Part shown: positions 52,908 through 62,347 of the stretch, piece by piece
Position numbering within the stretch: position 1 is the stretch's first letter
Layout: the number at the start of each line of letters is the position of its first letter
DNA from: Odoribacter splanchnicus DSM 20712
GTDB lineage: Bacteria; Bacteroidota; Bacteroidia; Bacteroidales; Marinifilaceae
Assembly (NCBI RefSeq): GCF_000190535.1
Contig: NC_015160.1
Location: 3,286,001-3,350,000 of the forward strand
Reading direction: 5' to 3'
DNA: 64,000 nt
Made by a program: the position numbers and the translations under genes
Notes under the pieces: model-generated
Database searches by the model: none
What the model saw: the letters and a program-made list of their open reading frames with translations, nothing else
What the model was told of the DNA's origin: nothing

Positions 52908-53101
52908 AGGGGGTACTTTAAACCTAACCGGATGTATGGATAGCTGAGTTACCCGCTCGGAATAGTTTTCTGTAAGAAATTGATTTTAAATCTGATTCTA
53001 ATATAAGAGATCAGGAAACCTTCTTTCATTGAAATTTATGGTTTTCAGCTCCGGTTTAGCTTGCCATGCAATGATAACACCGGAGACGAATAGGTACAAA
53101 A

Positions 53102-53155
53102 ATCTCCTGCAGAGTTCTGTATTTGAGGAGGATAAATAGAACATCTGCAGGAGAT
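53102..53155 (-). terminator. Terminator after the tricorn-type protease gene
   Basis: Perfect 12-bp arms (ATCTCCTGCAGA at 53102-53113; TCTGCAGGAGAT at 53144-53155), extended by TTCT/AGAA inside; on the minus strand TTTTTG follows. Confidence 0.8.
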
Positions 53156-53178
53156 ATTTTAATTTGAAATCCGATGTT

Positions 53179-56100
53179 TTATTTTACGGGAAATTCCGGT
53201 ATTGCCGGGACTTCTTTCTTTTCGGTTTTCAGTTTTTCCAGGATCACTTCGATGGCTTTGTTCAATTGTTGGTCTTCGCCGTTGAACTCCAGGTAAGGAT
53301 CGTTTTCCAACAGAATATCCGGATCTACCCCGTGACCTTCGATGATAAAGCCGCTACCGTCAGCTGCAAAAGGAGCATAGGAGGGGGTGACGATAGAACC
53401 TCCGTCGACTACCGGAATGGTGCCGCTGTAACCGACTACTCCTCCCCATGTCCGGTGGCCGATGACCGTACCCAGTTTATTGAATTTAAAACGATAGGGG
53501 AACAGGTCTCCGTCGGATGCCGAGTATTCGTTTACCAATAACACTTTCGGTCCGAGGAAAGTGCCTACCGGACTTACCGAACCCGAAGTCTGGTTGGTAT
53601 GCATCGTATAAAAATGAGGGGTACGCATCAGGCGCTCGGTAATCATCGGAGATACATTTCCACCGCCATTGCCCCGATCGTCGATGATCAGGGCTTTTTT
53701 ACCCAATTGCGGGTAATAATGCTTGACGAATTCGTTCAGCCCGTCGACACCCATGTCCGGAATATGGATGTAACCTACTTCTCCGTTGGTGGCTTCACTC
53801 ACTTTCCTGATGTTATTTTGTACCCAATTGTAATAATAAAGTTGCGATTCGTCGCTGAGTGGGGTTACTAATACCTGGCGGGCTCCTGCTGTTTCAGGCC
53901 GGGTATTCACTGTGAGTTCTACCGTTTTGCCAGCTTTGCCGATCAGTTCGCTAAAGAGATTCTCGGTTTCTTTCAGCGATTTGCCGTTGATGGCCAAAAT
54001 GTAATGACCTTCTTTTACCTCCACGCCGGGCATAGTCAGGGGCGAACGGGTCGCTTCGTTCCAGTTGGCTCCTTCTATGATTTTGGTCACTTTAAAATAA
54101 CCCGAAGGATCTTTTTTGAAACGGGCGCCTAACAAGCCCATCGGGATTCTTGCGGGTGTCGGATGTTCACCGTTGGCAGAATAAGCATGGCCGACACTCA
54201 GTTCTCCGATCATTTCTCCGATGACATAAGTGAGGTCTGTCCGGTGATTGACATGAGGAATCAGGACTTTGTATTTTTCATACACTCCTTGCCAATCTAC
54301 TCCATGCATATTTTTAGCGTAGAAGAAATCTCGCATTTGCCGCCAACTTTCATTGTAGATTTGCATCCATTCCTGATGATAGTCGATGTATTTTTTCAGG
54401 TCCGAAGTAGAAATCGGGTGATTTACACTTACCGGGGCACTAGGGATGTCGATAACCTGAAAAGCCCTGCCTGATTGTGCAATTGCTTTTTCATAACCCG
54501 GACCGAAAATGATCCGGCTATTCAGATCTGTTTCCTTCCGGTCTTTCAGGTTATATATACTGGTATTACCATAACGGTTGAAATAAACCTGATTACCGAT
54601 CATATGCAGATCGTGGTAATTTCCTGCTGAGACTGGTAGTTCGATAATCCGGTTGGCGATATTCGTATAGTCGTATTCATTTTTCGGATGCTCTTTCGTT
54701 GCTTCGGATTTCTTGGTCTCCCTGGTGGGCGGTGTTTGTTGGGGAGCTTTCGGATTGTCGTTTTCCGGAGCAAAGGGAATGGTGGCATCTTGGGTAAGAG
54801 GCAAAATGTATATTTTATTCATATTGTTGTACACATGGTTCCATTCCGTACTACTGTAGGTCGGGTTGAAGGTACGGGCAGATACGAAAACCAGGTATTT
54901 ACCGTCTTTACTGAAATTCGGTGAACTGACATTATACCAACCGTCGGTCATTTGATGTTTTTCTTTGCTATTCCGGTCATAAATGATGATGTTATCCATC
55001 TCTTTTTCCGGTTGGATGTAGGTGATATACCGGCTATCTTGTGACCAGTTGAACGAGTTGATCGGTCCGACACCGGAACTGGCGATAACTTCGGTTTTCC
55101 CATCGCTTACCTGAGTCAGATTAAGGGTATTCTTTTTTTCACTCCAAAGAATGGAGCGGGAATCGGGAGCCCATTTCAGATCGAAGATATAGGTTTTCAA
55201 ATCTTTCGTCAGCATTTTTTCTTCTCCGGTAAAAGCATCTCTCAGCCAGATATTGAATTCTCCGTTTTTGTCCGAGATATAGGCGATCCATTTTCCATCC
55301 GGCGACCATTGCGGATTGCGGTCGTTGGCATTTGAGGAATTGGTCAGATTATAGGTAATACCGGATTTTGCCGGTAGGGTGAAAATATCTCCCCGGGCGG
55401 CGACGACAACCCGTTCTCCGTTGGGGGCAACGTCCATTCTGCTGATTTGTCCGCTGACATCCTTCCATTCCGGTCGCGCCCAATTTTGGTCGTTATCGAT
55501 CTCGACAGGAATCGGGGAAGCCTTTTCGGTCCGGGTGTCGAATTTATAGAGGATACCGCCTTGTTCATATACGATCTGATCTCCTCCCAGGGCTGGGAAT
55601 TTGATGTCGTAGTCTTTGTTGAAGGTTAATTGGCGGGTAGTCTTATCCGATAAGTTATAAACATAGAGATTCATGATGTCGTCCCGGTCGGAAATGAAGT
55701 ATATTTTATTCCCGTCTGCGGACCACATGGGAATGATATCCTGGCGGATTTCGTCTGTTATTTTCTGTGATTGGTGTGTGTCGAAATCATAAATCCGAAT
55801 GTCGTCGGCCATACCTCCCTGATATCTTTTCCAGGTACGGAATTCTCTGAATACATAATTGTAAGCCAGTTTTTTCCCATCCGGGGAATAAGATGCGAAG
55901 CCTCCGTTTTTGAGGGGGATTTCGACAGCTTCTCCTCCCTCGGCGGGAACAGTCATTAATTGTCCGGTAAAGTCGTTGAAAGTGAATTGCCGGGTGCGGA
56001 ACAGGATATGTTTGCTGTCCGGGGTCCAGCCGATGACGATGTTGTTAGGGCCCATCCGGTCGCCTAAATCATCCCGGTTCAGGGTTGCGGTATAGGTCAG

Positions 56101-56397
56101 ACGCCGGGGAATACCACCTGCCGAAGGGATCACAAATACTTCTGTATTTCCGTCGTATTGCCCGGTGAATGCAATGTATTTTCCATCCGGTGAAATACGT
56201 GGAAACATTTCGTATCCGATATCCGAAGTTAATTTGCGGGCTGTTCCTCCTTGATCGCTTACCGTGTATAAATCGCCGGCATACGAAAAAACGATCTGTT
56301 TACCGTTGATATGGGGAAAGCGGATTAAACGTGCTTCTTCTGCTTTGCCGATCGATACGATCAGAAAACAAATGAATGTGAATATAAAAGTTCTCAT
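53179..56397 (-). CDS. Tricorn-type S41 protease, exported
   Basis: Exported protease of 1072 residues (signal MRTFIFTFICFLIVSIGKA). In order: about 600 residues of PD40/WD40-like beta-propeller blades (RISPDGKYIAFTG, WTPDSKHILFR, WSPDGKWIAYISD), a Lys/Pro-rich linker near residue 560 (PKAPQQTPPTRETKKSE), a core domain with HVNHRTDLTYVIGEM, a PDZ domain (KEGHYILAINGKSLKE), and the S41 fold with IDDRGNGGGN and the probable nucleophile in NEYSASDGD. The archetype, tricorn of Thermoplasma, trims peptides downstream of the proteasome; the periplasmic Bacteroidetes forms are presumed peptidases. Confidence 0.92.
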   Translation of the reverse strand: MRTFIFTFICFLIVSIGKAEEARLIRFPHINGKQIVFSYAGDLYTVSDQGGTARKLTSDIGYEMFPRISPDGKYIAFTGQYDGNTEVFVIPSAGGIPRRLTYTATLNRDDLGDRMGPNNIVIGWTPDSKHILFRTRQFTFNDFTGQLMTVPAEGGEAVEIPLKNGGFASYSPDGKKLAYNYVFREFRTWKRYQGGMADDIRIYDFDTHQSQKITDEIRQDIIPMWSADGNKIYFISDRDDIMNLYVYNLSDKTTRQLTFNKDYDIKFPALGGDQIVYEQGGILYKFDTRTEKASPIPVEIDNDQNWARPEWKDVSGQISRMDVAPNGERVVVAARGDIFTLPAKSGITYNLTNSSNANDRNPQWSPDGKWIAYISDKNGEFNIWLRDAFTGEEKMLTKDLKTYIFDLKWAPDSRSILWSEKKNTLNLTQVSDGKTEVIASSGVGPINSFNWSQDSRYITYIQPEKEMDNIIIYDRNSKEKHQMTDGWYNVSSPNFSKDGKYLVFVSARTFNPTYSSTEWNHVYNNMNKIYILPLTQDATIPFAPENDNPKAPQQTPPTRETKKSEATKEHPKNEYDYTNIANRIIELPVSAGNYHDLHMIGNQVYFNRYGNTSIYNLKDRKETDLNSRIIFGPGYEKAIAQSGRAFQVIDIPSAPVSVNHPISTSDLKKYIDYHQEWMQIYNESWRQMRDFFYAKNMHGVDWQGVYEKYKVLIPHVNHRTDLTYVIGEMIGELSVGHAYSANGEHPTPARIPMGLLGARFKKDPSGYFKVTKIIEGANWNEATRSPLTMPGVEVKEGHYILAINGKSLKETENLFSELIGKAGKTVELTVNTRPETAGARQVLVTPLSDESQLYYYNWVQNNIRKVSEATNGEVGYIHIPDMGVDGLNEFVKHYYPQLGKKALIIDDRGNGGGNVSPMITERLMRTPHFYTMHTNQTSGSVSPVGTFLGPKVLLVNEYSASDGDLFPYRFKFNKLGTVIGHRTWGGVVGYSGTIPVVDGGSIVTPSYAPFAADGSGFIIEGHGVDPDILLENDPYLEFNGEDQQLNKAIEVILEKLKTEKKEVPAIPEFPVK

Positions 56398-56422
56398 GTG
56401 TGATGAATTATAGGTTTGAACA

Positions 56423-56430
56423 CAAAGATA
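56423..56430 (-). promoter_or_regulatory. -7 element for the tricorn-type protease gene
   Basis: The minus strand reads TATCTTTG, exact TAnnTTTG, 26 bases upstream of the start codon. Confidence 0.5.
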
Positions 56431-56460
56431 ACAATGAATATTTAATATAAAGAAATAAAA

Positions 56461-56592
56461 ACTGCAGAGTCATAATAAATAATTACAAAGAGAAAAAAAA
56501 GCTTGGTGAGAATATCCCTGTAATTTTATGCTCTGCAGAAAACGAAAGGTTCGTTTTTTGGTCGGTTTACGACTTGGGAGGGTCAACCGACA
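56461..56592. other. Cluster of three hairpins in a gene-free stretch
   Basis: In the 451-bp gap 56398-56848: CTGCAGAGtcATAA (56462 on) pairs with TTATgCTCTGCAG (ending 56538), helped by TAATTAC/GTAAT inside; AAAACGAA pairs with TTCGTTTT (56539-56557, followed by TT), a plus-strand terminator shape; and GTCGGTT pairs with AACCGAC (56561-56591). No gene fits. Further on, GAAATGG/CCATTTC (56773-56795) is a fourth small stem. May be a degenerate mobile miniature element or an RNA; the rest is AT-rich with nothing recognisable. Confidence 0.4.
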
Positions 56593-56848
56593 ACTCCTAT
56601 GATTATGATCGTTCGATAACTAAATTTTTGTTGTATCCGTAGAATGGTTTGTAACCTGACAAAGGTAAGGTGAAATCTATTTTTTTTTGAATATCGGTTT
56701 CGGACATTGTGGTGGACAAATAGAGAAATAATGTTTAGTTAAATAATTGATAAATATGTGTTTGATGTTTTTGAAATGGGTGGACACTCCATTTCAATTT
56801 GCTTTTGTCTACCCAATTTTAATCTTTTTATCGGTTAGAAAATCCAGT

Positions 56849-57673
56849 TTATAAATTTTTCAGAAACTCATCCAGATCGATTTCTTTTTGAAGTTTCGTC
56901 GAGATTTTATGCGCCAGTCGGTTTTTTCTCTTTCGCAGGGCTTCGGGGCTTGCGTGGAAAATGGTGGTCATGTCTGTCATCCTCCACTGGTGGTGAATCA
57001 TACTGGCTAATAATAATTCGTCTGTATTACATTCGGGAAACATGCGTTGAAACCGGATACTGAAGTTACCGTCAAAATTCGTCAACCGGTAGATTAGTCG
57101 CCCGGAAGAATTTGCTTTTTGCTGGATTAAAGCTTCGTAAAGTCTTTTGTAACTTTCCGAAGATAAATGATGGAGGCTTTTTTCCCGATTTAGCAGGCGT
57201 TCCAGTTCATCATAGGCAATATGATTTTCGGTGATGAATTCTTTTGTCATCATAAAACTCCATTCCCGGTGTTTGATTGTTTCGGATAATTTTTCATACT
57301 GGACTTTCAATTTCCGGTGGCGGAAGTAAAGGAAAAGAGAGATAAGGGAAAAAGTAAATAGGCAAATGATGATGAGTAACAGGATTTGCGAGTAGTTTAT
57401 CATCGGGGTATGGGAGATGCCGGATGAATTCCGGACTGAAAGGAGGGTGTCTTTCAATCGGAGGGTTTCGTCTTTCCAATAAAGGGCTTCGGCATAATTT
57501 CCATGTTGTATTCCGATATTGGCTTGGGTTTGACAATAGCTGATGAGACGGCAGATCGAATCCTGAGTTACCGGTGTAGATCGCTTGTCTAGCCATGAAG
57601 ACGGGTTAGGGGTGTGGGTTGCACATGAAATTATCAGTGTCAGTATAAAAGTGAGAAAGATAGGTTTGCTCAT
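56849..57673 (-). CDS. Membrane-anchored LuxR-like regulator
   Basis: Protein of 274 residues from ATG 57673 (lipoprotein-like signal LIISC-ATHT). A short helical part (residues 30-80) is followed by one membrane helix (about residues 94-117: YSQILLLIIICLFTFSLISLFLYF), a coiled segment, and a C-terminal helix-turn-helix of LuxR style (NTDELLLASMIHHQWRMTDMTTIFHASPEALRKRKNRLAHKI). This TPR-TM-HTH type is common in Bacteroidetes; here the TPR part is nearly lost. It may regulate from the inner membrane. Targets unknown. Confidence 0.7.
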   Translation of the reverse strand: MSKPIFLTFILTLIISCATHTPNPSSWLDKRSTPVTQDSICRLISYCQTQANIGIQHGNYAEALYWKDETLRLKDTLLSVRNSSGISHTPMINYSQILLLIIICLFTFSLISLFLYFRHRKLKVQYEKLSETIKHREWSFMMTKEFITENHIAYDELERLLNREKSLHHLSSESYKRLYEALIQQKANSSGRLIYRLTNFDGNFSIRFQRMFPECNTDELLLASMIHHQWRMTDMTTIFHASPEALRKRKNRLAHKISTKLQKEIDLDEFLKNL

Positions 57674-57790
57674 GCGACTCCGTATTTTGTTTGCAAACAT
57701 ATACTATCTTTAACGGATTATCAATGTTTTTCCGGTTCACTTTTTTAAAGACAATAATTTTTAAGCAAAATACACAACTTTCTAGGTTAA

Positions 57791-58519
57791 CTATTTTTCT
57801 TTTATGATTCTGCTTCCTGAATGATTATGTGAATTTTCGATTTGTGGATTCCCTTTTATAACCAAGCGGGAATGCCCGTATAAATCATAGGTCAACCGTT
57901 GGTTTACTTGTATCTCGGCTTTGGCTCCGATGGATAATTGGATGTCCGCATTTTGAGTTTCCAATTCCCGGGCTTCCAGACGGGCTGCTGTTTTCAAAAT
58001 GGCTTGTAAGTTTTGGGCTTCTCCTTTGATCTCCAGGATTCCGGAGGTGCGTGCCTCTGCCTGAATATCTTCGGCTTTTAGTCTGATCCGGATCTGGCCT
58101 CCGGTTGTTGCTTCCAGACGGATTGTCCGGAGGTTCCAGATTTGAGGCCAGGCATCTATTCTGGAATGGTTGGAGGCTTTCAGACTCCCGAGGGTCGGCA
58201 TACTGATCAATACATTCATCGAAGCGTATTTGACGATATTTACGCTGTCCGGAATATAAATTTTTAATACCTTGTTTTTGACCGTAGTTTTAATATAAGA
58301 AAACAGGTTATCGTCAGCCTCTACGGTGATCGGTTCCATTTCTCCCCGGACGATAGCGACATCGATTCCCCGGGAAATTTCGATACTGGTGAAATCTGCT
58401 GTTTCACGCTGTTGTGTCAGGACATATCCCGAACCTTTTACATTTTTCTGCCCCCAGACAGCAGAAATAGTCAGATAGAAAACTAAAAGTAATAATCCCG
58501 GTCGTTTATAAATTTTCAT
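57791..58519 (-). CDS. DUF2807 (head GIN domain) exported protein
   Basis: Exported protein of 242 residues from ATG 58519 (signal ISAVWGQ). Repeating beta strands throughout: FTSIEISRGIDVAIVRGEMEPITVEADDNL, TVKNKVLKIYIPD, MPTLGSLKASNHSRIDAW, LEATTGGQIRI, a beta-helix as in DUF2807 proteins. These are surface or periplasmic proteins of unknown role, once called putative autotransporter adhesins. It is 122 bp downstream of glnA, separated by a terminator. Confidence 0.85.
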   Translation of the reverse strand: MKIYKRPGLLLLVFYLTISAVWGQKNVKGSGYVLTQQRETADFTSIEISRGIDVAIVRGEMEPITVEADDNLFSYIKTTVKNKVLKIYIPDSVNIVKYASMNVLISMPTLGSLKASNHSRIDAWPQIWNLRTIRLEATTGGQIRIRLKAEDIQAEARTSGILEIKGEAQNLQAILKTAARLEARELETQNADIQLSIGAKAEIQVNQRLTYDLYGHSRLVIKGNPQIENSHNHSGSRIIKEK

Positions 58520-58572
58520 AGCGTTGAATTTTTCTCTGTTTAACGCTTTTATCCGGATCCGGGTTCGGTGAG

Positions 58573-58599
58573 AATAAAAAAACTGCCGTTGCCGGCAGT
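58573..58599 (-). terminator. Rho-independent terminator of glnA
   Basis: ACTGCCG (58582-58588) pairs with CGGCAGT (58593-58599); on the minus strand the stem is followed by seven T's. Confidence 0.9.
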
Positions 58600-58641
58600 C
58601 TCTCAAGTTTGTGGTATAGATAGTAGTAATTGGTTATAAGT

Positions 58642-60147
58642 TTATCCGGCATTGATAAATTTCTTCACCAGTGCCTGAATATTTTCAGGATGGTTACTGA
58701 TGTCTTGCCGTAAGGTTTTATCGTGATATGAATTTAGTTTGTCGATCATTCCATCGATTAAGCTGGCACTGAAAACGCCCTGAGCTTCATATATGGCTCT
58801 TTGGTTAGCGAGGCATTCGGCCGATTCTGCACAAGAAGTCGGTAGATGGCTCAATCGTTCTGCTATATGCTTATGGGCATCGTCGAAAATGTTGACATTG
58901 ACATACCGTTCCTCTGCATATGGGAGGGCATCGGGCATTTCGAAACCATGCCGTGCGGCTACTGCAAGTCCGGCTAATAACAAATACACATCGGCCGATC
59001 CGTCCGGACAACGAAATTCTATGGTTTGTTTAGTACTCAGGTCTGCATGGCCTGCTTGCTCGAGAGGATTGGCATCGGTGATCATTTCATTGGCTCCCTG
59101 TGTCCAACCCAGAGGTACACGTACCAGCACCGAACGGTTACGGTCGCCCCAGCAGATATTGGTCGGAGCTTCCTGATGCGGTACCAGACGAAAATAAGAT
59201 GTCGGATTTGTATTACCGAAAGCTGTCAAAGAAGGAGCTATTTCCAAGATACCGGCAATAGCTTTTTTGGCCGCTTCCGTAAGTTGACCGTTTTCGATAT
59301 ACATGTTTTTTCCTTCTTTCATCAGACGGGTATGGATATGTAATCCGCTTCCGGCTTTTCCTGTCGTGATCTTGGGTGCGAAGGTCAGGTCTACCCCATA
59401 TTGATAAGCAAGTGTCCGGAGTATCCATTTGGCGATAACCAACTGGTCGGCAGCTTCTTCTATATCGACCGGCAAAAATTCGATCTCATTCTGTTCGTAT
59501 TGCAAGTTACCGATCGTGAAATTCCCGACTTCAGAATGGCCGTATTTGATTTGTCCTCCCGCTTGTGCGATGGCACGCATTGCTTCCTTTCGGAGATTGG
59601 CCCATTTGCAGAAAGGCATAGATTCATGGTATCCTCGCTGATCCGGTGTCTCGAATAAGTCTTCTTTCTCGCTGATGACATAATATTCCAGTTCCCCCAT
59701 AGCCTGAAATTCCATACCGGTAACTTTCTTAAACTCTTCGTGTGCCTTGCGAAGGGTATACTCCGGAGCGCTCTCCAAAGGTTTACCGTCTTTCGTATAG
59801 TAACTGCAAAGAATGTCTAGTGCAGGAATATCACTGAAAGGGTTCAAAAAGGCAGTCCGGTAACGGGGTATCACGTATAAATCGCTTGAACCGGCCTGTA
59901 TATAAGGAAATAAACTGGATCCATCCACCCGTTCACCATAGGTCAGAATGCTATCCAGGTGTTCCAGGCTGTTAATAATGAAGTTCAGTGTTTTCAATCG
60001 TCCGTCTGCTCCGGCATAACGAAAATTGATCATTTCAATATCGTTTTTCGTCACATATCGAATAATATCCGCTTTGGTGAACTCTTTTTGAGGCTTATTC
60101 AAGAATTTCACCAGTGGATTGGGATTAAGTATCGTATTTCCTTCCAT
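58642..60147 (-). CDS. glnA: Glutamine synthetase
   Basis: Glutamine synthetase of 501 residues. N-terminal beta-grasp region (NFRYAGADGRLKTLNFI, RVDGSSLFPYIQAGSSDLYVIP), then the catalytic domain: GELEYYV (Glu ligands), GKAGSGLHIHT (ammonia/ATP loop His), NTNPTSYFRLVPHQEAPTNICWGDRNRSVLVRVP and EFRCPDGSADVYLLLAG (Arg/Glu). It makes glutamine from glutamate, ammonia and ATP. Its length is near the type I enzymes and unlike the 700-residue GSIII form also common in Bacteroidetes. The Tyr used for adenylylation control is not evident. Single-gene unit. Confidence 0.93.
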   Translation of the reverse strand: MEGNTILNPNPLVKFLNKPQKEFTKADIIRYVTKNDIEMINFRYAGADGRLKTLNFIINSLEHLDSILTYGERVDGSSLFPYIQAGSSDLYVIPRYRTAFLNPFSDIPALDILCSYYTKDGKPLESAPEYTLRKAHEEFKKVTGMEFQAMGELEYYVISEKEDLFETPDQRGYHESMPFCKWANLRKEAMRAIAQAGGQIKYGHSEVGNFTIGNLQYEQNEIEFLPVDIEEAADQLVIAKWILRTLAYQYGVDLTFAPKITTGKAGSGLHIHTRLMKEGKNMYIENGQLTEAAKKAIAGILEIAPSLTAFGNTNPTSYFRLVPHQEAPTNICWGDRNRSVLVRVPLGWTQGANEMITDANPLEQAGHADLSTKQTIEFRCPDGSADVYLLLAGLAVAARHGFEMPDALPYAEERYVNVNIFDDAHKHIAERLSHLPTSCAESAECLANQRAIYEAQGVFSASLIDGMIDKLNSYHDKTLRQDISNHPENIQALVKKFINAG

Positions 60148-60172
60148 AAATCTTTTGTTAACGGTTACGGAG

Positions 60173-60180
60173 CAAAACTA
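60173..60180 (-). promoter_or_regulatory. -7 element for glnA
   Basis: The minus strand reads TAGTTTTG, exact TAnnTTTG, 26 bases upstream of the glnA start. The remainder of the 366-bp gap to 60513 holds this, the operator below and AT-rich DNA. Confidence 0.5.
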
Positions 60181-60392
60181 TGAAAATTTTTCTAAATCGA
60201 GAACGTTTGCGTAACAAATTATAAGTTAAAATTCTTTTATTTTTAGGTATTGTTAGTTTTTGTCGCTCTTCTTCTCGGCAAATGACGGGAAAAAAAAGAA
60301 GGTATAAATCTGATTTGTGGATAATTATGCATTTATTTTAAATAATAATTCGATTATATTCAAGTGTTTTTCCGGGATGGTGATGAAATAAT

Positions 60393-60435
60393 TGCATAAA
60401 TATTTGTTTATAATAAATATTTATGCATATCTTTG
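60393..60435 (+). promoter_or_regulatory. Arginine operon promoter with overlapping palindromic operator
   Basis: Perfect 12-bp inverted repeat: TGCATAAATATT at 60393-60404 and AATATTTATGCA at 60416-60427, 11-base spacer. Each arm looks like part of an ARG box (AT-rich core with TGCAT ends). The promoter is embedded: TTG at 60404-60406, then TATCTTTG at 60428-60435 touching the right arm. Binding of an ArgR-type repressor is inferred. Confidence 0.65.
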
Positions 60436-60513
60436 TCCTGTTGTTTGAATGAAGAGGTTCGTTCAGGCACAATTTAGAAATATCAATATAAATCATTAAA
60501 ATTTTCAGGTGAG

Positions 60514-61125
60514 ATGAAAATAGATGTTATGGTTGCTTCGGTCGGGCATTTGAAGTATGTAAAAGTAATAAACGATACCATTGATGAGGCTGCAAAAGCC
60601 CGGGGGACGGGTATTGCACGAAGAACCGACGAATACATCGCCGATAAAATCAATCAGGGAAAAGCGATTATTGCTCTAAACCGGGAAGAGTTTGTAGGAT
60701 TTTGTTATATCGAATCCTGGGGACATGAAAAGTTTGTGGCTAATTCAGGATTGATTGTAAAGCCGTCTTACCGGGGAATGGGAGTCGCTAAGCGGATCAA
60801 AAAAGCTGCTTTCGATTTGTCCAGAAAAAAGTTCCCCCATGCAAAATTATTCGGTTTGACGACCGGTGAACAAGTGATGCGTATCAATACCGAATTGGGA
60901 TATGTACCGGTGACCTTTGCTAAACTGACGGACGACGAACAGTTTTGGGCGGGATGTAAATCCTGTGTCAATTATGATATCCTGCTCCGGACGAATATGA
61001 CGAAATGCTTGTGTACCGGTATGGTGTACGATCCCGAAGTTGCTGCAAAAAGAGAAGCGGATAAAAAGCTGGAAGAGAAAAAACAAAGCAACAGGATTGT
61101 AAAATTGTTGAAAAAAGTGATTTAA
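60514..61125 (+). CDS. GNAT acyltransferase at head of arginine operon
   Basis: GNAT protein of 203 residues. The acetyl-CoA loop is SGLIVKPSYRGMGVAKRIKKAAF (about residues 78-100), after beta strands FVGFCYIESWG. The C-terminal part has Cys pairs (GCKSC, CLC) and a basic helix. Position before argG suggests it makes N-acetyl- or N-succinyl-glutamate, the first step; Bacteroides species are known to use succinylated intermediates in arginine synthesis, so the acyl donor may be succinyl-CoA. This is inferred from context. It lies 16 bp before argG. Confidence 0.82.
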   Translation: MKIDVMVASVGHLKYVKVINDTIDEAAKARGTGIARRTDEYIADKINQGKAIIALNREEFVGFCYIESWGHEKFVANSGLIVKPSYRGMGVAKRIKKAAFDLSRKKFPHAKLFGLTTGEQVMRINTELGYVPVTFAKLTDDEQFWAGCKSCVNYDILLRTNMTKCLCTGMVYDPEVAAKREADKKLEEKKQSNRIVKLLKKVI

Positions 61126-61141
61126 TAGTCAGGATAAAACC

Positions 61142-62329
61142 ATGAAAGAAAAAGTAGTACTGGCCTATAGCGGAGGATTGGATACCTCTTATTGTGTAAA
61201 ATACCTGAGTGAAGAATTGGGCCTGGAAGTATATACCGCTTTGGCAAATACCGGAGGATTTACCGAAGCCGAGCTGAAAACTGTCGAAAAAAAAGCTTAT
61301 GCATTGGGGGCGAAGGAACATGTTAACCTGGATGTGACAGAGGATTATTATGAGAAGTGTATCCGTTATATGGTGTTCGGTAATGTTTTGCGGAATAAAA
61401 CCTACCCTGTATCGGTGAGCTCCGAACGGACTTTCCAGGCATTGGCTATCGTGAACTATGCAAAAAAAGTGGGAGCACAATATATCGCTCACGGGAGTAC
61501 AGGAGCAGGAAACGATCAAGTGCGTTTCGATTTGTGTTTTGCTGTTTTTGCCCCGGAGATGAAAGTAATTACTCCTACACGCGATCTGAGACTTTCCCGG
61601 GAAACGGAGATCGGGTACCTGAAAGCCCATGGTGTCCATTCCGATTGGAAGAAAATGGAATATTCGGTAAACAAAGGTATATGGGGAACTTCTGTCGGGG
61701 GAAAAGAAACTTTACATTCCAATACGAATTTACCGGATAAGGCTTATCCTTCTCCTCTCGTGAAAGAAGGTTGTGAATCACTTGAGCTGGAATTCGGGCA
61801 GGGAGAGATCGTAGGAGTAAACGGGGAGAAAATTTCCCGGATCGCTGCCATTCGTAAAATAGAAGAGATCGGTGCCGCCTGGGCGATCGGTAGGGATACC
61901 CATGTGGGAGATACCCTGGTCGGGATTAAAGGACGGGTAGGGTTTGAGGCTGCTGCTCCGATGCTGATCATTAAAGCACACGAATTGCTCGAAAAACATA
62001 CACTGACGAAATGGCAACAATATTGGAAAGAACAACTGGGTAATTGGTACGGGATGTTCCTCCACGAAGCGATGTACTCAGAGCCTGTGATGAGGGATAT
62101 TGAAAGATTTTTAGAAAATAGTCAGCAAAAAGTAAGCGGCAAAGTATTCATTCGCCTTCGGCCTTATCATTTCGATCTGATCGGTATCGAGTCGGAACAT
62201 GATCTCATGAATTCGGGATTTGCCGAGTATGGTGAAATGAATAAGGCCTGGACAGCAGACGATGTGAAAGGCTTTACTAAAATATTGTCGATGCCTTTGC
62301 GGATATACAATGTAGTAAATGGATTATAA
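61142..62329 (+). CDS. argG: Argininosuccinate synthase
   Basis: Argininosuccinate synthase of 395 residues. The ATP pyrophosphatase loop is LAYSGGLDTSYCVKYL, and AHGSTGAGNDQVRF is the citrulline/aspartate site. It joins citrulline and aspartate at the cost of ATP. Shadow frames in this region are not real. It lies 18 bp before argC. Confidence 0.97.
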   Translation: MKEKVVLAYSGGLDTSYCVKYLSEELGLEVYTALANTGGFTEAELKTVEKKAYALGAKEHVNLDVTEDYYEKCIRYMVFGNVLRNKTYPVSVSSERTFQALAIVNYAKKVGAQYIAHGSTGAGNDQVRFDLCFAVFAPEMKVITPTRDLRLSRETEIGYLKAHGVHSDWKKMEYSVNKGIWGTSVGGKETLHSNTNLPDKAYPSPLVKEGCESLELEFGQGEIVGVNGEKISRIAAIRKIEEIGAAWAIGRDTHVGDTLVGIKGRVGFEAAAPMLIIKAHELLEKHTLTKWQQYWKEQLGNWYGMFLHEAMYSEPVMRDIERFLENSQQKVSGKVFIRLRPYHFDLIGIESEHDLMNSGFAEYGEMNKAWTADDVKGFTKILSMPLRIYNVVNGL

Positions 62330-62347
62330 CCCTGAAAATAAATTGCA

